A stretch of DNA of 5,201 bases from Eubacteriaceae bacterium (GCA_017613995.1 JAGACT010000030.1:1-5201), one strand, 5' to 3'; counted from the first letter of the stretch, positions 1 through 5,196 are shown. The notes: generated from the sequence alone by a model not told the origin. Numbers and translations: made by a program.

Positions 1-212
1 CCCCCGGCAAGCTCACCGCCTTCACCGGAGGGTTCATGTTCAACGGCATCTTCATGAAGCCTTCCGACATCGAGGGGGTCGCCCTGTTCTCCTCGAACAC
101 CATCGACCTTACCATAGATTCGAAACAGTACGAGATACACGGCAGAAAGGATTTCTGTGCCCTGAAGTACAGCCTTCTGTACGATATGATGACAACTACA
201 GACAAGGGGTGA
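1..212 (+). CDS. 3' end of an unrecognised protein gene (partial)
   Basis: The frame that starts at base 3 is open from the window edge to a TGA at 210-212 and gives 69 C-terminal residues; the start lies outside. The peptide alternates short hydrophobic stretches with charged turns (for example GGFMFNGIFMKPSDIEG, then a beta-like stretch DLTIDSKQYEIHG) and ends in a helical-looking segment KYSLLYDMM. It has no membrane segment and no motif I can tie to a family, so I give no function. The codon choice (GAG, CTG, ATC, TTC, ACC) matches the downstream genes, which supports real coding. Only seven bases separate its stop from the next start, and the ribosome binding site of the symporter gene lies inside its last codons, so the two genes are probably co-transcribed and perhaps translationally coupled. 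Confidence 0.75.
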   Translation, partial: PGKLTAFTGGFMFNGIFMKPSDIEGVALFSSNTIDLTIDSKQYEIHGRKDFCALKYSLLYDMMTTTDKG

Positions 213-219
213 ATACAAA

Positions 220-1605
220 ATGGATTATTCTGCAGCCAATACCGCCGTATGGAATCCCGTGGTGCAGTGCGGGATACTGGCGGCCACGATACTTCTGGCC
301 AATCTGCTGAGAAGAAAAGTCGGGTTCATAAGAAGGATGATGATGCCTACCGCGGTCCTCGGAGGCTTTATCCTGCTTTTACTCAAGATAGCGGGCCTGA
401 TAAAGGTGGATCCCTTCTTCATGGAGGCGATCACCTACCACTGCATCGCCATCGGCTTTATAGCCACGTCCCTGAGGATCCCCGCCAAGAGCGAGGAGGA
501 CAGGGGCAATCTGGTGGGCCTCAGAAGCGGAGCCGTCATAGTGGGCTCCTACATGATCCAGGCCATGGCGGGCCTGGCCATCTCAATAGGGCTGGGATAC
601 ACCCTGATGCCGGGACTGTTCAAGGCCGCGGGCGTCCTGCTGCCCATGGGATACGGCCAGGGACCCGGACAGGCCAACAACATCGGAGGCTCCTACGAAG
701 CCATGGGCTTCGCCGGAGGACGCTCCTTCGGTCTGGCTCTGGCGGCGGCGGGCTACGTGTGCGCCTGCATAGTGGGCGTCATATATCTCAACTGGCTGGT
801 CAGACAGGGAAAGATCAGGCGGCTTGATTTCGACGAGATCGGCGGCAGCGTGACCATAGACACCTTCCAGGACACAAACGAGATCCCCATCTCCGAGTCC
901 GTGGACCGTTTCTCGGTGCAGATGGCCCTGGTGCTCTTCGTGTATCTCACCACGTTCATCCTGACCAAGTACCTCACCATGGGACTCTCCGCCATTTCGG
1001 AGGGCCTTGGCAACAGCCTCAACTCCCTGCTGTGGGGCTTCAACTTCATGATCGGCTCCGGACTGGCCATAGGCCTCAGGAGCATCTTCAACGTCCTCAA
1101 AAAGAACAACATCATGGTGCGGCAGTATCAGAACAATTACCTGCTGTCCCGTATCTCGGGCTTCGCCTTCGACCTGATGATAGTGGCGGGCATCGTCTCC
1201 ATTGAACTGGAGGATCTTTCCGGCCTCTGGATGCCCTTCGTGCTGATGGCGGTGGCAGGAGCGGTGGTGACCCTGCTGCATCTCAAGTATGTCTGCAGAA
1301 AGGTCTATCCGGGCTACTACTACGAGGGCCTTATCTCCATGTACGGCATGATGACCGGCACAATCAGCTCCGGCGTGCTGCTCCTCAGGGAGATAGACCC
1401 CGCCTTCGAGACTCCGGCTGCCAACAACCTGGTCATAGGCTCCAGCTTCGCGATCCTGCTGGGAGCCCCCCTGCTGGTGCTGGTGAGCATGGCCCCGAAA
1501 TCGGATACCATGACCATGATAGTCCTGGGACTGATCGCTGCATACTATGCGCTTCTGCTGTTCATAGTGAACATTAAGGGGAAGAAGGGAAAAACGGAAC
1601 AATAA
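220..1605 (+). CDS. Sodium/glutamate symporter family (ESS/GltS-type) transporter
   Basis: A 461-residue polytopic membrane protein that probably imports glutamate or a related carboxylate with Na+. It shows about ten or more hydrophobic segments, for example near residues 13-30, 41-61, 70-84, 104-128, 172-193, 233-252, 270-287, 312-330, 336-355 and 403-452. ESS carriers are built from two inverted repeats, each with a glycine-rich re-entrant loop. Here the first is GYGQGPGQANNIGG (144-157) and the second YGMMTGTISSGVLLLREID (375-393), whose G-T-x-x-x-G and LLREIDP pattern is typical of the clostridial branch. A hydrophilic loop (195-232) separates the halves. The length fits the family (about 400-460). 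The ATG at 220 is preceded by AAGGGG at 204-209, ten bases upstream, within the end of the previous gene. No promoter is visible between the two genes. The family is clear; the exact substrate is inferred. Confidence 0.88.
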   Translation: MDYSAANTAVWNPVVQCGILAATILLANLLRRKVGFIRRMMMPTAVLGGFILLLLKIAGLIKVDPFFMEAITYHCIAIGFIATSLRIPAKSEEDRGNLVGLRSGAVIVGSYMIQAMAGLAISIGLGYTLMPGLFKAAGVLLPMGYGQGPGQANNIGGSYEAMGFAGGRSFGLALAAAGYVCACIVGVIYLNWLVRQGKIRRLDFDEIGGSVTIDTFQDTNEIPISESVDRFSVQMALVLFVYLTTFILTKYLTMGLSAISEGLGNSLNSLLWGFNFMIGSGLAIGLRSIFNVLKKNNIMVRQYQNNYLLSRISGFAFDLMIVAGIVSIELEDLSGLWMPFVLMAVAGAVVTLLHLKYVCRKVYPGYYYEGLISMYGMMTGTISSGVLLLREIDPAFETPAANNLVIGSSFAILLGAPLLVLVSMAPKSDTMTMIVLGLIAAYYALLLFIVNIKGKKGKTEQ

Positions 1606-1609
1606 AAAC

Positions 1610-1640
1610 AGGGGCTGCCTTCGCAGCCCCTTTGAAATTG
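1610..1640. terminator. Shared hairpin terminator between convergent genes
   Basis: GGGGCTGC (1611-1618) pairs with GCAGCCCC (1623-1630) around a 4-base loop, with an extra A-T pair at 1610/1631. Read on the - strand, the stem is followed by TGTTTTTATTG, a good U-tract, so it should terminate the PspC gene efficiently. Read on the + strand the tail is only TTTGAAATT, a weaker U-run, but it sits five bases after the symporter stop and probably serves that gene too. Confidence 0.85.
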
Positions 1641-1641
1641 T

Positions 1642-1866
1642 TCAGTGCACTTCGTAGTCGTCGTATCCTATGTCCTTCTTGTCGGGCATTATATAGCTCA
1701 GGACGAAGTAAATGATCGCCCCGGGTATGATCCTGATCACGAAAAGACACAGAAGCACGTAGATTATCCTGACAATATTCACGTCCACAGAGAAGTACTG
1801 GGCTATGCCGCTGAGCACTCCCGATACCTTTGCAGTGGATTCATCCTTGTATAGTTTCTTTTTCAC
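1642..1866 (-). CDS. Small PspC-domain membrane protein
   Basis: A 74-residue protein with a PspC-like domain over almost its whole length. The N-terminal part carries the family pattern: KLYKDESTAKVSGVLSGIAQYF (first residues 4-25) matches the usual basic start, then a G-V-x-x-G-[IL]-A-x-Y-F core, and V-D-V-N-I-V-R leads into the membrane. Two adjoining hydrophobic segments (about 32-44 and 46-60, broken by RIIPG) form a probable membrane hairpin or long helix, and the tail is acidic (GYDDYEVH). PspC-domain proteins are linked to envelope stress, first in the Psp system of Gram-negatives; many Bacillota carry such short stand-alone copies of unknown role. The start is GTG (complement of 1864-1866), chosen because AAAGGCGGT lies nine bases upstream. 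It is transcribed alone, towards the symporter gene, and ends just before the shared terminator. Confidence 0.85.
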   Translation of the reverse strand: MKKKLYKDESTAKVSGVLSGIAQYFSVDVNIVRIIYVLLCLFVIRIIPGAIIYFVLSYIMPDKKDIGYDDYEVH

Positions 1867-1874
1867 CTTTTTCT

Positions 1875-1883
1875 ACCGCCTTT
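1875..1883 (-). promoter_or_regulatory. Ribosome binding site of the PspC-domain gene
   Basis: On the - strand this reads AAAGGCGGT, one mismatch from the consensus AAAGGAGGT, nine bases before the GTG codon. It fixes the GTG at 1866 as the start. Confidence 0.75.
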
Positions 1884-1896
1884 GTAAGGGTACTAT

Positions 1897-1902
1897 AGTA
1901 TA
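1897..1902 (-). promoter_or_regulatory. Possible -10 element for the PspC-domain gene
   Basis: The - strand reads TATACT here, which would start RNA near 1890 and leave a leader of about 25 nt. No good -35 hexamer is found 16-18 bases upstream (CATCAA at the 17-base position), so this is a weak call and might need an activator or another sigma factor. Confidence 0.3.
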
Positions 1903-1941
1903 TCAATATTAACCGAGAGTTGATGAAATATTAGAATAGAG

Positions 1942-1970
1942 TTAAAAACCGGGAATACCCCCTGTATAAT
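1942..1970 (+). promoter_or_regulatory. Sigma-A-type promoter of the MBL-fold hydrolase gene
   Basis: TTAAAA (1942-1947, four of six matches to TTGACA), a 17-base spacer and a perfect TATAAT (1965-1970). Transcription would start near 1977, giving a 5' leader of about 59 nt that contains the ribosome binding site and the palindrome at 2011-2026. Confidence 0.7.
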
Positions 1971-1998
1971 AGGATTATACCAGAGAACGAAAGATTGT

Positions 1999-2029
1999 AA
2001 AGGAGAAAATGTGTCCCCGGGGACACTGA
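1999..2029 (+). promoter_or_regulatory. Misplaced Shine-Dalgarno and six-codon in-frame leader ORF
   Basis: AAAGGAG at 1999-2005 is the only strong ribosome binding site before the hydrolase gene, but it lies 30 nt from the ATG at 2036. An ATG at 2009 follows it after only three bases and opens a mini-ORF encoding MCPRGH that ends in TGA (2027-2029), in the same frame as the hydrolase and six bases before its ATG. It could act by reinitiation, or ribosomes may bridge a hairpin formed by the palindrome. The SD-to-ATG2009 spacing is shorter than optimal, so translation of the mini-ORF is uncertain. Confidence 0.45.
2011..2026. repeat. Perfect 16-bp palindrome in the 5' leader
   Basis: GTGTCCCCGGGGACAC is fully self-complementary, with its centre in the CCGG. 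As RNA it can fold into a six-pair GC-rich stem with a CCGG loop between the ribosome binding site and the start codon. As DNA it could be an operator about 34 bases downstream of the predicted transcription start. It is much richer in GC than the surrounding leader. No second copy is seen in the window. Confidence 0.85.
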
Positions 2030-2035
2030 CGCGCC

Positions 2036-2908
2036 ATGGAGAAAAAAAGACGCCGGATACCGGCAGGACTCATAGTGCTGATAATGCTGTGCTGCGCCTT
2101 CGCGGGCGTGCTCGTTTTTCTCAACCACGGCGTTTCCGCCCCCGGAGAGGCAGGCGATAACTGCACGGTCTGGATCCCCTATACCGGGGACGCCATGTGC
2201 GCCGTGATCATCAAGGGCGAGCTGTGCTTCATGATAGACACGGGCTCCTACGCCGACCGGGACCTGCTGGCATCCTTTATAGAAAAACAGGGCATCGACC
2301 ACATCGACATGCTGGTGATCTCCCATTCCCACGCGGATCATTTCGGGGGCTATCCGGTGCTCAGGGGCATAAAGGTGGACAGGGTATACATCTCCCCCTG
2401 CAGGGATCCGGAGAACTCCTTCTACCAGGACTGCCTCGAATTCTTCTCGTCCTCGGGAAGCGAGGTCCTCACGGCCCCCGTGGGTGAGAGCGTGGAATAC
2501 GGGGAACTGACCTTCACCTTCCTCGGGCCCCTGGGGGAGTACGAGGACATCAACGACATGAGCGTGGTGGTGAGGCTGTCCTACGGAGCCGTATCCGTGC
2601 TGTTCCCGGGAGACATGACGGGGGCGGAGGCGAACGACATCATCGACTCTCCCGCGATCCTCTCCAGCGACGTCTTCGTGGCGTCCCATCACGGCAGCGC
2701 CGCCGACGGGGCCAACAGCTACCTGCTGCTCAGGGAAGTGATGCCATCCTACGTGGTCATATCCGACGCGGGGAAGCATTCCTCCCACGGATATCCCCAC
2801 GAGGTGCTGCTTTCCCGTCTGAAGGACCTGGGATGCGAGGTGCACCGCACCGACCAGGAGGGGGACATATGCTTCGTGCTGAACGGCACCCAGGTGATCT
2901 TCAGATAA
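2036..2908 (+). CDS. Membrane-anchored ComEC-type metallo-beta-lactamase-fold hydrolase
   Basis: A 290-residue protein. MEKKRRR and a hydrophobic stretch (about 9-29) form a signal anchor, so the catalytic part probably faces outside. From residue 43 on it follows the MBL domain found at the C-terminus of ComEC/Rec2 and in related stand-alone proteins: strand plus IDTG (67-70), metal motif HSHADH (97-102: H97, H99, D101, H102), GG (104-105), PGDMTG with D193, SHHGS (217-221, H218/H219), then a late SHGYPH segment (250-255) and a TDQEGDI ending. All expected metal ligands are present, so it should be an active metal-dependent phosphodiesterase or nuclease-like hydrolase; the substrate is unknown. 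It lacks the channel part of ComEC, so it is not ComEC itself. The start was chosen at 2036 because the basic residues and anchor begin there and an in-frame TGA lies just upstream; it has no good adjacent ribosome binding site. Promoter at 1942-1970. Confidence 0.85.
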   Translation: MEKKRRRIPAGLIVLIMLCCAFAGVLVFLNHGVSAPGEAGDNCTVWIPYTGDAMCAVIIKGELCFMIDTGSYADRDLLASFIEKQGIDHIDMLVISHSHADHFGGYPVLRGIKVDRVYISPCRDPENSFYQDCLEFFSSSGSEVLTAPVGESVEYGELTFTFLGPLGEYEDINDMSVVVRLSYGAVSVLFPGDMTGAEANDIIDSPAILSSDVFVASHHGSAADGANSYLLLREVMPSYVVISDAGKHSSHGYPHEVLLSRLKDLGCEVHRTDQEGDICFVLNGTQVIFR

Positions 2909-2942
2909 AAAAAGAGCACCGTGCCGGTACATTCACGGTGCT
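2907..2942 (-). terminator. Second (distal) terminator on the riboswitch strand
   Basis: On the - strand AGCACCGTG (2942-2934) pairs with CACGGTGCT (2923-2915) around a 10-base loop, followed by C and seven T (2913-2907). This is a strong intrinsic terminator for leftward transcription coming out of the riboswitch region. On the + strand the stem is followed by GAAAAATGGG, with no U-tract, so it is not a canonical terminator for the hydrolase gene, although its T-tract overlaps that gene's stop codon. Confidence 0.8.
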
Positions 2943-2990
2943 GAAAAATGGGAGGTTGCGCGCACAATGGCGCTAAATGACATATAAATG

Positions 2991-3016
2991 AAAAAAACAC
3001 CGAATTTGTTTCGGTG
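2991..3016 (-). terminator. Intrinsic terminator of the riboswitch expression platform
   Basis: On the - strand CACCGAA (3016-3010), loop ACAAA, TTCGGTG (3004-2998), then seven T (2997-2991). A textbook rho-independent terminator lying about 55 nt after the aptamer. Its first arm can also pair with an identical TTCGGTG at 3071-3065, so it can be switched. Confidence 0.9.
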
Positions 3017-3064
3017 CAGTCTCTGCTTCGGCACTACCCTTGAAATGCCTAACGCATATTGCTC

Positions 3065-3071
3065 CACCGAA
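3065..3071 (-). promoter_or_regulatory. Candidate antiterminator arm
   Basis: The - strand reads TTCGGTG, the same seven bases as the second arm of the terminator at 2998-3004. It can therefore pair with CACCGAA (3016-3010) and prevent the terminator. It begins two bases after the 3' strand of the closing aptamer helix (3079-3074), the place expected for a ligand-dependent switch. In the usual off-switch, B12 binding would block this arm and favour termination. Confidence 0.55.
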
Positions 3072-3170
3072 CATGTAAAGATCTGACTTCTTTCTCACAG
3101 TAGCAAGGATGCTGTCACGGATTCACACCGTGTTCCGAACAAGTCGTGGTTTTATTCATTTACACCACAA
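3072..3170 (-). promoter_or_regulatory. Compact cobalamin (B12) riboswitch aptamer
   Basis: The - strand shows the conserved cobalamin aptamer core: GGAACACGGTGTGAATCCG (from 3136), then TGACAGC, then GCTACTGTGAG (3104-3094) and the first half of the B12 box, AGTCAG (3088-3083). Pairings support the fold: CACGG/CCGTG (3132-3128 with 3120-3116) closes the TGTGAAT loop; ACAGC with GCT-A-CTGT forms the next hairpin; GACTT (3145-3141) pairs with AAGTC (3089-3085); TGTAAA (3164-3159) pairs with TTTACA (3079-3074) as an outer helix. The second half of the B12 box and the large peripheral helices of the long class are missing, so this is a short variant of about 100 nt. Such RNAs bind a cobalamin and normally switch off B12 transport, synthesis or B12-independent enzymes. 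Here it points left, away from the peptidase gene. Confidence 0.85.
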
Positions 3171-3203
3171 TGATACCACCCTCAAATAGATTTGTAAATA
3201 TCT

Positions 3204-3231
3204 TTGTAACGAAATAATCAGGAAGTATAAT
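3204..3231 (+). promoter_or_regulatory. Sigma-A-type promoter of the M3 peptidase gene
   Basis: TTGTAA (3204-3209), a 16-base spacer and TATAAT (3226-3231). RNA would begin near 3238, leaving about 25 nt before the ATG at 3263. Two copies of TTTGTAA (3191-3197 and 3203-3209), 12 bases apart, overlap the -35 region and might be a regulator site. The promoter is divergent from the riboswitch. Confidence 0.65.
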
Positions 3232-3252
3232 TATTTTGTGCTAAATCAAAAT

Positions 3253-3257
3253 GGAGG
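3253..3257 (+). promoter_or_regulatory. Ribosome binding site that sets the M3 peptidase start
   Basis: GGAGG, within GGAGGAAG, lies five bases before the ATG at 3263. It overlaps the alternative upstream ATG at 3251, which has no ribosome binding site of its own and would begin only about 13 nt into the transcript. Confidence 0.75.
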
Positions 3258-3262
3258 AAGAC

Positions 3263-4999
3263 ATGAAATTCAAACGATTTGCATCACTTCTGATTTGTTT
3301 TGTGATGATTTTAAATTTTGCCGCCTGCGGCAGTTCAGGAGGCGGAGAGCCTTCGCCGGACGTGCCTGACAGAAAGGACGTCAAATACGGCGACATGGTC
3401 TTCGGCGAATTCGACGATACCGAGTTCAACGATATCGTGGACGCCCTGGATGAAGCGATCGCTTCGGAAGGCAACGACAGCGAAGTAGCCGAACTGATCG
3501 ACAGGCTCATCGACGTGTACGCACAGCTCTGCGACGCATATACGTACCTGGAGATCGAGTACTATTCCACCCCGGAGGATGAGGAAAAGTTCGAAAAGTA
3601 TATCGAAGCCGACGCGCTCTCAGTATATATAGACGACGATCTGAGGGTTATTGTATCCAGGATTCTGGACAGCCCCTACGAGCAGCTGATGCTGGACGCG
3701 CTGAAGCTGAAGGACGCGTCCTCTTTCTACGGATACGAGGGCATGAGCGACGAGGAAGCCGCCCTGCAGGACCGCATCACGGAACTGGAGGCCGAGTTCA
3801 ACGAATACTACTCCGGAACGAAGGAGGTCACCGCCGAGTACAACGGTCAGAAGTGGACCTGGGAGGACTGGGACAGCCTGGATGTGTACTCCGACGAATA
3901 CGAGGACGTCTACGCGGCACTGTACAGGGCTGAAGCCATGGAGATGGGAAGGATACTCATAGAGGAAGCCCGGCTCCGCAACGAGGTGGCGGCCATGCAC
4001 GGCTACGCGAACTACTACGAAATGGCCTGGACCGAGAACTATTCCAGGACCTATTCCTATGATGATTTCGAGATCATCGCCGGCTATACCAGGCAGTATC
4101 TGAAGAGCTATCCCGGCATCCTGCAGTCCATCGACTATCTGCGGGCGGACTATCTTCCCCTGATGAGCCTGGATGTGACCGGGGTCTATGACGAGCTGCT
4201 GAACGGAAAGTACCTCGGGGCCAACGCCGCCGAAGCGGTTAAGTACATCAGAGATTACGACCTGCTGCACATAGTGGGAGAGGAAGCCTACGCCGTGGGA
4301 TTCTCCACAAAGTTCTTCACTTACAGCGAGCCCTTCATCTACGTGCATGAGGAAGATCCCGTCTACACCATGAGCTTTCTGGGCACCATAGCCCATGAGA
4401 CCGGGCACTGCATCAACTTCTACTACGACCACAACAACTCCGTGGCGTCCTTCGTGTTCGATCTGGATGTGGCGGAGACTCAGTCCACGGGATTCGTTCT
4501 GATGTACATGGACAAGCTTCAGAAGATCTACGGGGACGCGGGCAAGGGCATACCCCGCCAGTTCTTCGCCGACGCCATAGGCACGCTGCAGAACTGCGGC
4601 TTCCAGGCGGAAGTGGAAAGGATCCTGTACACGACTCCTGACCTGACTCCCGAGAAGGTTTCCGAGATGGCCGGCGACATAGCCCGCGCTTTCGGATACG
4701 ACGCTGCCAATGAAGCCGACGGAAACAATTACTTCTGGGCCCATATACCCCACTATTCCGATTCGCCGGGATACGTGGTCAGCTACGTTATGAGCCAGGC
4801 CGCGAGTCTCGCGATGTACGCCAGGTATCTTGAGGAACCCAGGAAGGCCGCCGAGCTGTTCGACGAGCTTCTGACGGAGAACACCAGCGCCATAACTTAC
4901 ACTGAGATGGTGGAAAAGTACGGTCTCGACGACAAGATCTATTCCGAGGCTTTCTACAAGAAACTCGTGGATATCGCGGAACAGTACAGAAAACAGTGA
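3263..4999 (+). CDS. M3-family oligoendopeptidase (PepF-like), lipoprotein
   Basis: A 578-residue zinc metallopeptidase of family M3, which cuts short peptides. The zinc site is HETGH at 378-382 (H378, H382 as ligands, E379 catalytic) and the third ligand is probably E405 in DVAETQS. Near the C-terminus HIPHYSDSPGYVVSY (494-508) matches the substrate-binding H-x(5)-P-x-Y-x(3)-Y region of oligoendopeptidase F relatives. The length fits PepF (about 560-600). Unlike the typical cytosolic enzymes, it begins MKFKRF, a hydrophobic core (7-21), then FAAC-GSSGGG, a likely lipobox with C22 and a glycine/serine linker; F at -3 is slightly unusual. It would be tethered outside the membrane. The region after the linker is strongly acidic and may be coiled. 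Start chosen at 3263 instead of 3251 because of the ribosome binding site at 3253-3257 and the signal peptide. It is a single-gene unit with its own promoter and terminator; divergent from the B12 riboswitch. Confidence 0.88.
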   Translation: MKFKRFASLLICFVMILNFAACGSSGGGEPSPDVPDRKDVKYGDMVFGEFDDTEFNDIVDALDEAIASEGNDSEVAELIDRLIDVYAQLCDAYTYLEIEYYSTPEDEEKFEKYIEADALSVYIDDDLRVIVSRILDSPYEQLMLDALKLKDASSFYGYEGMSDEEAALQDRITELEAEFNEYYSGTKEVTAEYNGQKWTWEDWDSLDVYSDEYEDVYAALYRAEAMEMGRILIEEARLRNEVAAMHGYANYYEMAWTENYSRTYSYDDFEIIAGYTRQYLKSYPGILQSIDYLRADYLPLMSLDVTGVYDELLNGKYLGANAAEAVKYIRDYDLLHIVGEEAYAVGFSTKFFTYSEPFIYVHEEDPVYTMSFLGTIAHETGHCINFYYDHNNSVASFVFDLDVAETQSTGFVLMYMDKLQKIYGDAGKGIPRQFFADAIGTLQNCGFQAEVERILYTTPDLTPEKVSEMAGDIARAFGYDAANEADGNNYFWAHIPHYSDSPGYVVSYVMSQAASLAMYARYLEEPRKAAELFDELLTENTSAITYTEMVEKYGLDDKIYSEAFYKKLVDIAEQYRKQ

Positions 5000-5015
5000 G
5001 GGATCACAGTATCCC

Positions 5016-5050
5016 AGGGAGCCCCCATTCGGCGGGGCTCCCTTTGTTTT
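5016..5050 (+). terminator. Intrinsic terminator of the M3 peptidase gene
   Basis: AGGGAGCCCC (5016-5025) pairs perfectly with GGGGCTCCCT (5034-5043) around an 8-base loop and is followed by TTTGTTTT. It lies 17 bases after the stop codon. Confidence 0.92.
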
Positions 5051-5062
5051 CTGAAAACAGAC

Positions 5063-5103
5063 ATCATGATTCGATATTTACACCCGCGATGTGATCATGT
5101 TCG
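5063..5103. repeat. Imperfect direct repeat upstream of the right-edge promoter
   Basis: ATCATGATTCG (5063-5073) and ATCATGTTCG (5094-5103) differ by one inserted base and are 31 bases apart, about three helical turns. Further on, 5104-5150 is A-rich with two similar AAAATAC blocks. This could be a regulator site or chance; no protein gene is visible in 5051-5167. Confidence 0.3.
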
Positions 5104-5167
5104 TAAAAATACGGGGAAAAACCGAAAATACCCGCAAAAATAATTTAAAAAATCCGCCGAAAGCTTG

Positions 5168-5196
5168 TTGACAGCACGAAGGTGATGATGTATACT
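5168..5196 (+). promoter_or_regulatory. Near-consensus sigma-A promoter for a gene beyond the window
   Basis: A perfect TTGACA (5168-5173), a 17-base spacer and TATACT (5191-5196, five of six). The A-rich tract upstream (about 5104-5150) could work as an UP element. The gene it serves starts after the window end. Confidence 0.85.

Larger units (their letters stand above)
2907..3180 (-). ncRNA. Candidate B12-controlled non-coding RNA (riboswitch read-through product)
   Basis: If transcription passes the terminator at 2991-3016, it should stop at the next terminator (2907-2942). The only extra RNA made is about 80 nt. It holds a possible small hairpin (GCGC-CATTGT-GCGC, complement of 2973-2960), an unpaired-looking CAACCTCCCATTTTTC stretch (about 2958-2943) and the terminator stem. 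No protein gene lies on this strand before the antisense of the hydrolase gene. A 16-codon ORF starting at 2983 has no ribosome binding site. The true 5' end is not fixed: no convincing - strand promoter was found, only a possible TATACT (3229-3224) overlapping the divergent promoter. Existence as a functional RNA is inference. Confidence 0.4.

Noticed and set aside
583..1602. Long minus-strand open frame opposite the symporter
   Set aside because: Its product is rich in His, Gln and Gly without domain-like structure, it has no ribosome binding site, and the opposite frame encodes a clear membrane transporter. It is an antisense shadow of GC-rich coding DNA.
2011..2161. GTG at 2011 as the start of an overlapping small gene, well spaced from the AAAGGAG
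   Set aside because: It opens a frame of about 50 codons with an Arg/Pro-rich, shadow-like product that overlaps the hydrolase in another frame. Not convincing, though the SD spacing is better than for the ATG at 2009.
1931..2932. Long minus-strand open frame opposite the hydrolase
   Set aside because: Low-complexity His/Val/Gly-rich product, fully opposite a gene with all MBL motifs; it also runs across the promoter and the terminator. Shadow.
2915..2942. Hairpin as the + strand terminator of the hydrolase gene
   Set aside because: After the stem the + strand reads GAAAAATGGG, with no U-tract; the T-tract is only on the minus strand. Some effect on the + transcript is possible but not supported.
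2749..3000. Minus-strand ORF of 83 codons just after the riboswitch terminator, as the possible riboswitch target
   Set aside because: It would start with GTG inside the terminator stem, has no ribosome binding site, is interrupted in transcription by the second terminator, and its second half is simply antisense to the hydrolase gene. A shorter 16-codon ORF from 2983 also lacks a ribosome binding site.
3251..3262. ATG at 3251 as the M3 peptidase start (MEED extension)
   Set aside because: The SD lies inside this extension and the acidic residues would precede the signal peptide's basic start; ATG 3263 is the better choice.
3620..4753. Long minus-strand open frame opposite the M3 peptidase
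   Set aside because: Val/His/Gly-rich shadow of a gene with an intact HETGH zinc site; no ribosome binding site.
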